Translations under genes and position numbers: made by a program
Notes under the pieces: generated by a model
Databases searched by the model: none
Told to the model about the DNA's origin: nothing
The model's input: the letters and a program-made list of their open reading frames with translations, nothing else
Source of the DNA: Mesostigma viride
Lineage: Eukaryota > Streptophyta > Mesostigmatophyceae > Mesostigmatales > Mesostigmataceae
Direction of reading: 5' to 3'
Assembly: GCA_009746045.1 (NCBI GenBank)
Contig: RPFO01000389.1
Span: forward strand, 89,501-153,500
Length of the DNA stretch: 64,000 nucleotides
Part shown: piece after piece, positions 11,560-23,479 of the stretch
How positions within the stretch are numbered: the first letter of the stretch is position 1
How the letters are laid out: the number at the start of each line of letters is the position of its first letter

Positions 11560-12906
11560 TAATGCCTCGTGGCAAACCGGGAGACGGCGACAAGGGCGAG
11601 ATGGAGGCACCGGCTGGAGCAAGCCAGGAGCCTCGGCAAGACAAGGAGCAGCTGGTGGGAGAGGCGATCCCAGCCAGCGACGGCGATGGGGGAAAGAGAC
11701 CAGGCGGCAAGAGACGGCACGAAGACTCGGTGGAGGAGGCGCGCAAGGTGCGGGCACAGGGCAACTGATGCAATAACGGTGGCAAATGGGCAACCTGCCG
11801 TGGAGAAGCGTAAGAGGGACCCTCCGCTGACGGCAATGGTAAGAGGCCTCACGTGGATGTGCTCTCCCCTGTGCCTGCTGGACCAAGTGGTGTTGTTGTT
11901 GTGACACCCGCTGTGGTGGAGCCAGTAAGGCGCTGCCAGGGTCGAGACCTCACATGAGTGCTGTCACTGTTATGAATGGACAAAAGCCTCTTAACCCACC
12001 ACTAGCACAGGAAGCTTTGGACAAGTGGCTAGGACATGGAGCTTGTTGTGTGCTCCGTGGACCCCACTGTCAACCTAGTGCAAGTGTTTCACTCGTCCAC
12101 GTGCAACAGGGACTCGTCAGAGCGTGTCAGGGAAAGGCTAGGACTGCTGTCAAGGATAAGCTAACCTGGGCACAGTTCCTGGAAGGGTTGAGGGAGGAGT
12201 TCTCTGACAAGGTTCTCAACCTCACCAACTATTAAACATCAGTATGACACCTTTGAGATAGTGGGCCCTGTGGCAGAGGAATGGGCTAGGCTCAACCGTA
12301 TCAGGGACAAGGGGGCCAAGTATGGCTTCCTGGTCACAGATAGGGCCTTGGCAGACTATTTCCTGGACCGTATGGGTTTGAGTGTGGATGGGAGGAACGG
12401 TGCCCGCATGTTTCTTAACCAGACTGATGGCTCCTTGCGTGCTCTGGAGCTTGTAATCCTCAGCATAAGGAAGCCAGATCCTGCCTGCAAAGCTATCCAG
12501 TCCCATGGCAGCAATGCCACCTCCGCTGTGCAGGGCCAAGGTGATGTCCCCGGGTACCCAGCCCGTGATGGGGCAAGGCCCAACAAGCGTAAGCGCTTCA
12601 GGCGCCAGAGGCAGGGGGCTCAGGGTGGCAAGGGTGCAGGTTCCCAAGGAGGGGTTGGGAGCCAGCAAGCTGGTGGTCAGCAGGGTAAGGGTGGCCAAGG
12701 GCAAGGCAAGGGCCAAGCTCAAGGCAACCAGGGCAAGCAGGGTGGACAGTCTCAGGGAGGCCAGGGAAGCCTGGCAAGGGTGGGGCTGGGTCTGGGAAGA
12801 AGGGTGGGCATGCTTTGTGTGTGGCAAGGAAGGTCACTGGCGTCGTGAGTGTCCTGACAGGAAGGCCAAGCCTGCTGGGGCAGGGGGCCAGTCTGGGCAG
12901 CAGTGA
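11560..12906 (+). CDS. gag region of Copia A (fossil)
   Basis: Starts with a charged, glycine-rich segment (MPRGKPGDGDKGEMEAP) and continues through a helical capsid-like part. It then passes a Gly/Gln-rich low-complexity stretch and ends with one zinc knuckle, CFVCGKEGHWRRECP. The knuckle binds nucleic acid in the nucleocapsid part of gag. The region is broken. Confidence 0.75.
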
Positions 12907-13284
12907 CTAGCATCATCCCCTGTAAATAGTCAATCACCCCTTGGGGAAGGTGTGCTGGATGTACATAAGGATGGGGGTGTGCCCCTTGTGCAGCACCAAG
13001 GGTGTAAAGATGTTGTTCTTCCACTGGATTGCAATAACAATGCTGCAGCTGAATTCCCTATGCCTCATGCAGGTGGTGGGTCTCCAGCAGGTGCTGGCCT
13101 GGAGGGCCAAGGGACCTTGCTGGAAGGGCCTGGAGCGGTCCAGGGTGCAGGACCTGACTTGGGGCGTCAGGATGGCCTGCAGGGAAGCCCTGGAACCTCA
13201 GGAGTGGATCATGTGTCCCCACACACGGTTCAGACGTCTCGCCAGGTCAGTACTGACAGAGTGCTGAGCTATGCTGAGGCTGGC

Positions 13285-14200
13285 CATAGTTGCATCACAT
13301 GTTTGGGCATTCTGGGCAGGCAGCAATGTTTGCTTGGAAGCTAGGTAGGGAGCCTTTGTGGGAGGCTGCCAGGCTGCTGCTGAGAACTGTGGTTGCCAGG
13401 AGAATGCTGTTCACCCACCTCAGTCCCATGCTAGGGAGCCTGCTAGGGAGCGTGGCGACATCCAGATGGATATCCAGCATATCAGGGGCTTGTATATATT
13501 GGTGGGGGTGGACAGGTTCAGCAGATACAGGCTGATAGACGTTCTGCCTGGTATGCAGGAGCACCACTTGTTGTTGGGTATGAAGGCCCTGATCCCAGGC
13601 TTTGGGGTGTGCAAGAGTGTGCAGGCAGACTTGCAGTTTGACTGTTTGCTCAAGCATCAGGACCAGCTGCCTTGTAAGCTGGTAGTAGTCCCCAGGGAGA
13701 GTCATGGGCAGCAAGGGGCTGTAGAGAGATCCATACGTGAAGTGAAGACAGTGGTGCTAGCAGCAGAGTCAGTGCCACTTGTGGCATCTGCCTTAGAGAG
13801 GGCAGCCTGGTGTAAGGGGATAGAAGAGCAGCTGAACCACAGGGTTAACTATTACTTTGATGGTGTGGCTGTCTCTCCCCTGGCCCTGCAGTATAGCTTG
13901 TTGCCTGAGAACGTGGTGCAGGCCAGTCTTAGGAAGGCAGATAGGTTATTTGCCCAGCTGAGACGTAAGGACAAGAACTGGAATGTGCTGAGGCCTCAGG
14001 TGGGGCTGAAGGTCAGGATGTGGAAGGAACCATCTATTCCAGGCAAGCGGGGGAAGTGGCAGGATGGGGTTGTCACTCGTGTGGAAGAAGCTAACAGATC
14101 TTGCCTGGTGGCTTTGGAAAAGGATCCAAGGCACGTGTACAGGTTGTCCTGGGCTCATGTCAAGGAAAGAAGGCCACATGCAATCTGGCCTGCAGACGGG
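13285..14200 (+). CDS. Integrase region of Copia A (fossil)
   Basis: An HxxxxH-type N-terminal zinc motif (HHMFGHSG) is followed by a core with VGVDRFSRYRLIDVLPG, the first catalytic-aspartate region. Further on come DLQFDCLLKHQD and ESHGQQGAVERSIREVK, the second-aspartate and glutamate regions of a DDE integrase. The C-terminal part (GKRGKWQDGVVTRVEE) resembles the Copia integrase tail. Confidence 0.8.
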
Positions 14201-14469
14201 CCAGGCCCTCCCAGCTGGGTTGAGGAGCCAGGCCAGAGCCAGGCAGCAGCAGCTAACAATCCTCTGGTGGTGGATGATGGTCTGTCCCTGCTGGAAGATG
14301 ACGAGCAGGAGGAGGCTGCTGAAGCAACTGTCACAAGGCCAGAGGGGACGGGGCAGCCACCTAAGGCCCGGGGGCCTCTCATGGCGGACGTCATCCGAGC
14401 ACTCATGCGCAGCAAACATGATCCCAAGGTATCCAAGCTCACGGGGTGGGGGTCGTGCTGGGCAGCTAC

Positions 14470-14712
14470 AATGGAGGTAGATACCAACTCACAGGTGTCT
14501 GTCATCAGGGAAGAGGATGCTGTAGGCTTACAGATGTCCCATCCCAGTTGCCTTGCTGTGTCTGATTTCTCAGGAAAGGTGTCCATGAAGATCCTTGGGG
14601 AAGTGAGTGTGCCTATCTTAGGGGTGCCCACCACGTTCTGTGTGGTAGAGGGCTATAAGGGGCCTGCCATTCTGGGTCAGAACTTCTTGTGCATGCCAGG
14701 GGTTACTTTGAC
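14470..14712 (+). CDS. Retropepsin-like segment of Copia A, between integrase and RT
   Basis: Reads MEVDTNSQVSVI, then VSVPILGVPTTFCVVEGYKG, then AILGQNFL. The opening resembles the D-T/S-G active loop of retropepsins, and the closing ILG matches their conserved C-terminal loop. Equivalent segments in the same place occur in elements B and C. No such segment is seen between the gag knuckle and integrase, where Copia protease normally lies. Assignment is from motif pattern and position only. Confidence 0.55.
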
Positions 14713-15039
14713 CTCTGATGAGTTGGCACTAGAAGGCAGGGGCAGCCTCCCCCTTGAAAGATATCACTATTCCCAGGGTCTTGCAGTGGCGGTGAAGGCT
14801 GTTAGGAGTCAGCCAGCTGAGGGTCCTCAAGGTCAGGAGCCCATAGCTGAGGACTTGTTGATAATCCCAACCACCTTTGATCCAAGGCAGTTAGGGGTAA
14901 ACAGGTACCAGATAGCTGCTCACAGTCCTATTCCCTGGCGCCAGCTAGTCGAGATGATGCAAGCCCCAAGATGGCTAAGGCATGGACTCTTGGCTTTGTT
15001 GCTTCTGGGCATGAGTGGATAGTTTCCAACTGTGCAGAA

Positions 15040-16471
15040 CCTGTGGATGAGCTGCCAGAAGTTCACCAGCTGCTCAGATTGATGTTTGTCCTCAAGCTCA
15101 AGGAGGTTGATGGTGTCCAGGTGCCACATGTCAGACCAGTTGTAACCGAGTATCATGGCACTGGCCAGTTGTTAGATGAGGAGCTCTATACTCCAGGGAT
15201 GCTGCATGACACGTGGAGGATTCTGCTGTGTATATTTCTGTCTTTTCTGGTTAAGGGTGTGCCCTATAGCTCTGTGCTGATTGATTTCAAGAGGGCTTTT
15301 CTCAAGGGTGACCAAGATCAGGCTAGGCAGACTTGGAGAGATATCCCTCCTTTCTTTGTGACTGTACCTGCTGTATGGAGAGCAGAGATAAAGGCCAGGT
15401 ACCTGAGAATTCTGAAAGGGTTGGAAGGTCTCAGGTCCAGTCCCATTATCTGGAGAAAGAGCCTAGAGAAATTCTTGAAGAATACTTGTGGGTTTTCTGT
15501 GTCTCCAGTGGATCCCTGTTTGTTCCAAGGGTCCCACAATGGCCTTCCTGTCTTTGCCTCACTGCATGGTGATGACCTGCATCTCATAGGTCCACCAGAC
15601 TGGGTTGAGGCTGTCTTGGCTAAGATCCAGAAGCGGTTTGAGCTGGGTAAGATACAGCACATGGTGGAGAATGAGCCTATGGTCTTCTGTGGCATGCAGG
15701 CTACGTTGTTCCAAGCCAAGGGCTCGTGGTTCATCAGGATGGAGGGTGGTAAGGACTACCCACAGCAGATTGTAGATGCATTGCAGGAGCCCATCACGCA
15801 GGCTAGGTGTGCTACCATCAGGGGCATGCTGGCATGGCTTGCAAGTATATGTGCCCCTGACTTGCTGGTTCTGAGTCGACTTACTGATTCCCAGCTGGTT
15901 GAGGTGGGTGCTGAGAGTGTGGTGCAGGCTGTCATGATGTCTCCCCCTCTCATACTGGGTCCTGTGGATTTGTACAAGCCCCTTGACATGGTTCTCTATG
16001 TGGACAGTTCTATGGATAATAGGAAGGTCACAGAGGTCAGGGGGGGCAGCAGCATTAGTTACCCTGGAGCAAGATCACACCTCACTTGTTACCTGGTACA
16101 GTCGGTTGCAGAACAGGGTTACACCCAGCAGTGATATTGCTGAGTGCAGGGCAATCTGTGAAGGGCTGCATACTGCTCTTTACTTGAGGGAGCTCTTCTA
16201 CCAGCTATGTCAAGTGGCTTCCTGTAGGTTGCAGCTGCACACACTGGTGAGGACTGATAGCATGGGCATGGTGCAATTTGTGCACAGGCAGCTGGCCAGG
16301 AGCAGGGACCTTGACTACTTGTTGCTCAAGGAGATGTCCTACCTAGCTCACATTGAACATGTGCCTGGTGTGGACAACCCTGCAGATGCCCTCACCAAGC
16401 TGGAGGAGAAGGCGGAGAGGCAGTACCCCCTGCTCCGTGGGCTCATGGACCCCTTACACGGGCGGCCATAG
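15040..16471 (+). CDS. Reverse transcriptase and RNase H region of Copia A (fossil)
   Basis: The RT part has VRPVVTEYHG, then LIDFKRAFLKGD (the first aspartate motif), then LEGLRSSPIIWRK (the counterpart of the Copia YGLKQAPRAWY motif). The catalytic pair follows as SLHGDDLHLIG in place of the usual YVDD. RNase H follows with LYVDSSMDNRK, AECRAICEGLHTALYL and a Copia-type ending, GVDNPADALTKL. The order integrase-RT-RNase H places it in Copia. Confidence 0.85.
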
Positions 16472-17463
16472 AGACCAGGCCTTGCTTCAGCTTGGGTGCC
16501 CCCAGTGGGCTGCTTGACCAAAGTACCAAGTGGTGACTGGTGCTTACTGGTTGACAGCCGGTCCTTCAGGGTTAGGTACACCCTCCTGGACAGGAGTTGG
16601 TGTGGAATGTCACTCCTACCAGCTGAGAATCATGCCTGGCCCTCCCCATGGGGTTCAGAAGAGTCGCCAGGACTTAAGTCGACGCCTTTGGCCTCAAACA
16701 GTTAGGCCATGCAAGGGCAACCCGAATGTTGGTTCTTACAGGTTGCTGTACATATGTTTTCTAGTGCTTGTTTCCAACCTGTTGCTAATAAAGAACCTGG
16801 TTGTGTGACCATGTGGAACATGGTTGCCAGGGGGCCACATTCTGGGTTATATAATGCTTGAATAAAACATAATCATGTCATGTCATTCTCATGTTGTTCT
16901 CATGGTTGTAATGTTTCTCTTGTGTAAAGTTCCAGGTCACCTATAAACCTGGAGGTTGGGGTGGGGTTCAATTCCCCAGCAGAGCCACAGCCTGGCATGA
17001 GTGATTCCTGGGCTTAACACCCAGTGAAGACATGGGCTCCCCAATGAGGCAGTATTTGTACAGGTGCTACCTGAGTCTCTTTGAGCATAAAAGGGAAAGG
17101 CTGGCCAAGGCGGGCGCCATAAGAACGGGCGCCTGTGATAACTGTGAAAGATCAGGAACTCACAATAGTACGTTCTTGGCATCCTGTAATCCCAGCCATT
17201 GGACTAGGTAATGTGCCTTGACTTTAATCTAGCACCAAGTTCCCAAGGAAAGGTTGGGAGCTGACCAAGGGGTCAGGGGATAACCTGGGGTGACCTCTGA
17301 TTCACTGGCCAGTACACCTAGCCTGGTCCAAGGGCAGATATGTTGTTACCCAAAGGAGGCAGGAACCTGGGCCCTCAAAGGTCTGATCAACCTCAAGGGA
17401 CCAAGCGGTCTGTGGCTGAGTGGGCACAAGCAAGGTTAGGCTTGTTTCAAGCTGGTCCAGCTC

Positions 17464-17482
17464 CAAAAGAAGAAAGGGTTGG
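17464..17482 (+). promoter_or_regulatory. Polypurine tract of Copia A
   Basis: A purine-rich run, AAAAGAAGAAAGGGTTGG, ends directly at the first base of the 3' LTR, where plus-strand DNA priming takes place in LTR elements. Confidence 0.75.
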
Positions 17483-18129
17483 AGTTAGCATTTTGGGCAA
17501 CCAATATGCTAAGTGGATGCAGTTTGGAAAGACCTTTCCAACGCCGTGCTGACCGCCTGAAACAGACAAGGGACGAGAAAGATATGAGGTCCCGAAGTCC
17601 TAGCCGTCCGTGGCCGACTAGGGTACAGTCCTCTGGTATAGTGGACAGGACACGTGGCAGGCCGTGCCTGCACAGGCTTAGCCTGACTATCACGTGACTG
17701 TGGTCCACGTAGACCAGAGGAGCAGCAGCCTGTGGCTGGTGGAATACAGGACTGGCACAGGTCTGCAAGGATACTAGGCCTTGCAGGCTTGTGACAGGTC
17801 CTGTACTTCCTAGGTTGCAGAGTCTAGGCAAATCCAGTTCGTCCTGGCTCTGCACTGATGCCAGTGGACGTTGAGGATTTGCTTGCATGCCTGCACGTGC
17901 CTCGTCACGCCGATGGGAACGAGGAACAACGCAAAGGATATAGCTTGGTCATGGGGGATGACCAGCTATCTTGGCAAGCACGAACCGAGGCTCCCACATT
18001 GGACGTGGAACCGCTCACCGTGGTCGTGGCTTGGTGCACGGGTTAAAGGTTGCTGCCTTTGCAACTTTGGCTCATCCCGTTGTGTGGCGTGAGAGACCAG
18101 GAACTCACAGTTCTGGCTGCTCGCTAACT
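17483..18129 (+). repeat. 3' LTR of Copia A
   Basis: 647 bp, AGTTAGC...GCTAACT, followed by the target duplication ACCTG. About three differences from the 5' LTR. Confidence 0.95.
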
Positions 18130-18134
18130 ACCTG

Positions 18135-18807
18135 TGCGGGGAAATCATGCTGAGGGTGCGTGGTTTGGTATGACCTCCTTCTGAGGCTTTGTCAACTGTC
18201 GAGCGCCTGGAAGAAAGGCGACCAGTAAGCCGGTGTTGGGGCTAGTTCCTCTGCTTGCAGGATCAGTTCGGCCTACGTCTCTTCGGTCCGGGCGTCGCTT
18301 TTATTGCTGCCATCTTGTGTCTGTGTCCATAAAGTTGGTTGGAGACCCATCTAGGGTCCACATGGGTCCTCAGAGATAGAGGATCTTGTACAGATTACTA
18401 CAATATACTTTATTGTAGTATTGGGCCAATGGCTGTACTTCACTAGTACTCGCCAATGGGATAACGCCACGTAGAATATGTGGGCGTCTCCCAGGCCTCC
18501 ACGTCACCGGCTGGTCAAGGGCCGGTGTAGTCCTGTCAAGAGGACTGAGCCGACTATCGGCCAATCATGTATGCGCATCTGCCTTGGTACCTCCTAGAGG
18601 ATTCTAGAAGTATCTAACACGCGGCATGCACTGAACTACACGGAATGCATGTCCACGTAGGATATTCAGCAAGACTGATGAAGGTGCCAAGCGCAACAGG
18701 TTCTTATGCGCAACGAAGACGAATTACGCAATAACGACAATAACGTATGAGAACAATAAACACAACGTTTATTTCATGCTTTCTGATTTACATCGCATTC
18801 CATTTAT
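18135..18807 (+). other. Leader of Copia B, downstream of nested element A
   Basis: Sequence between the 3' flank of A and the B gag start. No long frame. By position it is the rest of B's 5' untranslated leader; no separate LTR for B was found in it. Confidence 0.5.
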
Positions 18808-20074
18808 TTGCAACTTGTATTCATTCACATGTCTTCGGACGACGATTTTTCAGAGCCGAGGTCCGGCCCTGGTGAGCACGGACCGGCTCAAATTTCTGTC
18901 GACCCTGGCCCAGGCGAGCACAGGGATGACAATAAAGATATGTCCGACCAGCCCCGGGAGGAGGGCTGCGGGCAGGGAAGTACTAGTAGTGACAACCAGC
19001 GTGCGCGTGATAAGGTGCTTCGGCGGGAGACCTTGCTTCAGGAGGCGAAGCTGCTCTCGGCAATCAAGAAATGGGTTCCAGCCCCGCTGGTACCTGGTGC
19101 TATTCAAGCAGACCGGGATCGCTTTGTAACCTCTCTTGGGCCGTTTTTCCGCAGGCTCGCAGGCAACCGAGACATCATTCCGGACTGGCTGGAGTTTCTT
19201 CGTGGAACTCCGCTGGGAGACCGCGAAAAAAACCACCCAGAGTGGATAATTTTCGCTGCTGGATAGAGCACAGCGTCTGCGGTGGTCGCCGTTTGAGTTT
19301 CTGCGCCGAGCGAGGGAGACTTTTCTCCGGTCTATCACTACCAAAACCTGCGACGAGATCGAGGAATTTGTAGATGCAAAGCCAAAGCCCGGGCAGACCA
19401 TCATCGAGCACCTCAACTCTTACTACGACACGCTGGAGAAGCAGGGGCTCCGGTGGCCTGACGAGGCGGTCAATCTCCGATGGATCCAAAACTGTGCTTT
19501 ATCAGAGTCCGAGAAGCGGAATTTGGTCGCCAACTGCCGCGGTTACCTGAGCGACACTCATCGATGCAGAGCTCACCTCAAGGAGCTCTTGACGAACCAA
19601 ACCCGTGTTTCCAGAGAAGGAGGTGCCGCGGAGGTGCCTCGTGTCGCCATGGTGATGGAGCAACAACGGGAAATCTTCTGCTACAACTGCGGGCAGCCCG
19701 GGCACACACGCCGCGCATGTAAGGGTAAGGTTGTCGCTAATTCTGAGTCCTTCCCTCCCTGCACTTTCTGTAATAGGACTAACCATCTGGCTAAGGATTG
19801 CTACTTTCGCAAGTGCAAGTCTTGTGGCAATTCTGGTCATGTTGCGTCTGCCTGCAGGAGTAAGGCTGGCGCTGGACCCAAGGATACCCAGATGGAGGTC
19901 CTCAAGCTGCTGCAGCAGATCTCCCAAGCCGTCAAGAGCGGTGCCCTTCGTGGTGGTGACGCTTCTCAGCCGCGTGGTGGTGACGCTTCCCAGCCGCGTG
20001 GTGGTGATGCTTCTCAGCCGCGGGGTGGCAATAACTCTCATGGCCGCAAGAGTAAGCAGCAGCGGAAAAACTAG
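18808..20074 (+). CDS. gag region of Copia B with three zinc knuckles (fossil)
   Basis: The N-terminal part is capsid-like (AIQADRDRFVTSLGPFFRRL). The C-terminal part has three CCHC-type knuckles in a row: CYNCGQPGHTRRAC, CTFCNRTNHLAKDC and CKSCGNSGHVASAC. A GGDASQPR unit is then repeated three times. Three knuckles is more than the single one of element A, so A and B are distinct families within one lineage. The region is broken. Confidence 0.8.
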
Positions 20075-20112
20075 ATGATCCTCTCTGTTTATATAACCCC
20101 TACAGCGTCCTC

Positions 20113-22990
20113 ATGGACGTTGATGAGAGTGGTTTCATGGCAGATGAGGCCTGCCAGGTGGTAGGGGCTCCAGCAGTAACCCCTACTGACCGTAAAGCTG
20201 CCCCAGTGAGCAGCAGTAAAAGTGCCCCTGTTTGTGGCATTCCTATCCATGCCTGGAATAAAAAGAGTACCCCAGAGGGAACTCTTTCTGTAAATAATAC
20301 ATGTGGATCTGCTCCTGGTTGTAGACAGATGCCACATGGTGTTGCCCAAGTGAGCAACATATCTGTAAACAATACATGTGGTGCAGCTCCTGGTTGTAGC
20401 CAAGCACCCATTGATATTGTTGACAGTCAAGCTCCTCAGAGCAATAATCCTTGTTATATTGATAATAAAAACTTGGACTCTTGCTCTGCCAGGAACGTGG
20501 ATGCCCGTCCATGTCCTGAAGAGCCTGAGCCTAATGATTGTATTAATCTTAGGACTCTGGCTAAGAGTTTGCATGATGCCTGTGGCCATGGAAATAATGC
20601 CATTAGGCTTGTTCAAGCCATTAGTAACAAGGCTCTCTGGCAGGCTTATCAAGATGTCAGAGACCATTGTGTGTGCCAATTGTGTGCTAACAAGCCTTCC
20701 AAACGTCATGCAAAGCATCCTGCAGATGGTAGAGGTAATATACATTAAAAATATAATTACTTACAGCAGAGTGAAATCACTCAAACCAAAGCAAACGCCC
20801 AGCTATAAACCTATATACAGAGCCATGTCAAAGCTCTATACTACGATAAGACCAATAGAGGTAATATACAAGCTGATATCCTCTACTTCACCAATTACAG
20901 GCAATCGCCTTACTTGGTGGCTGTGGATGAATGGTCAGGCTACATTGGAATTGAACCTATCTATGGCAGCAGAGGATGAGAATACCCTCCATGCCGCAGT
21001 TCTTGTTATTCTGCAGAAGTTTGCAGTCATTCACAAGCTGCAGATGGACTTGCAGTTTAACTGCCTGACCAAATACTCTGATCTGCCTTTCCTAAGGATT
21101 GTGGGTCGTGAAGATCACCAAGCCCAAGGCAAGGTTTACAGATATATACAGGAGCTTAACCGGCCATAGTCAGGAAACAGTGCGATATATCGCACTGTTT
21201 GACTCCCGGTGGCGCGGCGCTCAATTCCCAGAGCGCCGCGCCACCTGTGACGGATGTCAGTGGTCCGGTGGGTCTGGGAACACTTAAGGACGAAGGTGAT
21301 GCATAGGTTTGGGGGTAATATTCGCCATAGCCTGGTAAATACAACGTGTATTGAGACAGTATCACGTGACTTTGGCGGGAAATTTTCACTCGCGCGCGCG
21401 CGTAACGAGATATGGCTGCTAGCGTGCCGTTATCAAGGAAATTTTGCGTCTCGCGGCTTGTAATGGTTCAGAATGTTGCTCAGAATGATGATGCGTGATT
21501 TTCGTAGGTCAGGGGTGGCCAGATGTATAGCATTGGTAAAATACAGGTAGGACATTACTGCTTTCTTGGTCGTCAGTACCAGATGAGTAATGGGATGCCA
21601 TATTTCGATTTTCTTCTTATGGCCCGGCAGTCTGCGTCAGCCCGAGCACCCAGTTTTGGTACGGGACATCCGCAGCAGCGTCCCTGTGAATTCGGATGCG
21701 TTTATAGGTCATCTTTGCACAGAACATCAACCTGGTAATCATGTCGGATGCATGCATTATGCGGCTATGGCGGCCTATGCCTGGAAAGCATTAGCCAGTG
21801 TGAGATATGAGGGTCCCGGCCAGCAGAACCCGGAAAGGTCGTGATCAAGCCAGGTACGGCAACGTGTTTGCATGTCGTTTGCACGGGAATCTGTCGTTTA
21901 TACATCCATTTTACACGAGTGTATCAGTGCCTCTTGCAGCAGGTTTCCATGCCTGCTGTATGAGTGCTATTAGCCCCAAATCTGCTCAGTTTGTGGTGTT
22001 TCTTTGGAGGATGCCATTCCGTTAGTGCTGGTTTAGCACTTCTTTGTTTCCCAGCACTTTTTACAGTCCTATGTGGCTGTATACAATGCATAAGTGTGTG
22101 GCATTTCATGGATGGCTGCTTACGCGCGCGTAACCCACACACGTAAGTGAGCGCATTATATAGGTCAGATGGGCTATCCGTGCGGTCTGACCCAAGGAAA
22201 GCATGGTGGCACTATCTATTGACATTGTCCAACCCCAGAATAATTTTTTAGAACCCTCCCTGCAGGGGTAAACTACTAAGGGGATTTCCCTTGCCTGAAA
22301 ATGATCGTCTTTTGTCCAACTTTGTCAGTAAATATCTTGCAATGCACTGAATGGACTCGGGATATTATTGCATTTTCTGAAAGCCCTTGAAGTGTAGATA
22401 CTCCTAGCACCTTGGTTGGGGGTATTTGGAGTAGTGGCCTATGAGTTATGATTTTTTCCATTTTCAGGGGTCTAAAAATGCCAAAAACCCATTCCCGGAC
22501 TATGGGTTAAGAAGTTGGTAATGTCCGGGGATTATCCTGAGATGTTTAAACCAACTTTTGCTGTCAGGTGTTTGGGTGCTGCAAAAGTGGAAAACACCAT
22601 GAACAACCGTTTTCATACTTTCAAAGTGCGTGGTGTTCCATGGCTGGTCTCACCTCGTGGACTAGCAGGTGGCCTCTACCCTGATGACATAATGCAGGCA
22701 TGGAGTAAGCAGAGGTGGGCACAGTATGTTCACCTCTGTGAAAAGGATAAACAGAGAGGAGAATCATTAAAATTTAAGGTGGGAGACCATGCAGGTGATC
22801 TTCCACAAAGAAAATGCTCCGGGTAAACGTGGTTATTGGCAGGGTCCAGGGACCATAACCTCAGTTGACCTGGAGATGAAAACTGCTGATGTGGTCTGGA
22901 ATGGTACCACTTATCATCTGGCTTGGAATAGATTGAAGAGAGATCCAATGAACGTTCAAGAAAATCCCCTGGTAAATATGGCCCCTGAGA
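20113..22990 (+). CDS. Integrase region of Copia B, interrupted by two insertions (fossil)
   Basis: An HHCC-type zinc motif (HDACGHG...CVCQLC) precedes a core with YLVAVDEWSGYIGIEPI and MDLQFNCLTKYSD. A C-terminal tail follows (FKVRGVPWLVSPRGLAGG and RGYWQGPGTITSVDLE). A 111-bp retroposon tail (20745-20855) and a piggyBac-like element (21160-22506) lie inside it. Confidence 0.75.
20745..20855 (-). mobile_element. Short retroposon tail, longest of three copies (111 bp)
   Basis: Flanked by a 15-bp direct repeat of TAGAGGTAATATACA (20730-20744 and 20856-20870), a LINE-type target duplication. Its core, including TACAGCAGAGTGAAATCACT, recurs at about 33429-33492 and 37547-37600. Read on the minus strand, all copies share the AT-rich 3' end and differ in how far they reach 5', as expected for 5'-truncated retroposons. 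The parent element is unknown. Confidence 0.75.
21175..21200. repeat. Perfect 26-bp subterminal palindrome (copy 2)
   Basis: Arm AAACAGTGCGATA is followed by its exact reverse complement. It sits where copy 1 has a palindrome of the same length but different bases. Confidence 0.95.
21208..21245. repeat. GC-rich hairpin with 15-bp arms in piggyBac-like copy 2
   Basis: Arms GGTGGCGCGGCGCTC (21208-21222) and its reverse complement (21231-21245) enclose an 8-base loop. Copy 1 retains only one arm (6552-6566). Confidence 0.92.
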
Positions 22991-23479
22991 GGCCTTGGAT
23001 CTCCCAATCTTTCCTGTCCACCTTTGGCCAGTGAACAGGCTGGACTCCAACTACCAGAAAGGGCGGCCTCCCATCAACTGGAGCCTACTACTCAGCAAGC
23101 TCAGCCTAAGACATTGACTGGGATATCACAGGATGATATATGAAGCTGACTTGTTGGATAATAGGGTGTCTGATCAGCACCGGAAGCTCCGGCCGTTGGA
23201 ACATGGGCTTGAGACCCCTGGGCAGGTGGATAACATATTTCAGTCTGAACAGCCAAAGCTTGGATTCAATTACCCTGGTAATAAGCCATTGCCCTTGGAG
23301 ACTGATGGGATACCAGCCCAAGGAAGACAAGCTGAGGAGGGGTTGTCCAGGTTGAACACTCAGCTCGGCAAGAGAGGCAATCCTCAAGAGCTTCGGGATA
23401 TTGTAAAGAAGCTCAAGCCCTCACTAAAGATTGCCAAAATAACTTCTCTTCTAGAGAAGGGCATGGACCTTGATGGCTT

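Larger units (their letters stand above)
9681..18134 (+). mobile_element. Copia-superfamily element A, with both LTRs and target duplication
   Basis: Two 647-bp LTRs (9686-10332 and 17483-18129) enclose gag-pol in the plus orientation. The target duplication is ACCTG (9681-9685 and 18130-18134). The LTRs differ at about three positions, about 99.5% identity, so insertion was recent compared with element B. Order inside: an extra open frame (10340-11509), gag with one CCHC knuckle, integrase, a retropepsin-like segment, reverse transcriptase, RNase H, about 1 kb of non-coding sequence, and a purine-rich tract before the 3' LTR. The coding part is broken, with roughly six to eight breaks. Family placement rests on the order integrase before reverse transcriptase and on the Copia-type RNase H. 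Confidence 0.92.
21160..22506 (-). mobile_element. piggyBac-like non-autonomous element, copy 2 (inverted)
   Basis: Flanked by TTAA (21156-21159 and 22507-22510), 1347 bp, aligning in reverse with 5292-6634. The right end reads GGACTATGGG and the left end is slightly altered (CCGGCCATAGTC). It is inserted in the integrase region of Copia B. Near its left end are a perfect 26-bp palindrome (21175-21200) and a 15-bp perfect hairpin (21208-21245). No transposase is encoded. Confidence 0.88.

Noticed and set aside
20113-20200. VDESGFMAD near the start of the B integrase region as a canonical Copia protease
   Set aside because: Too short a match, no second conserved loop follows, and nothing similar in element A.
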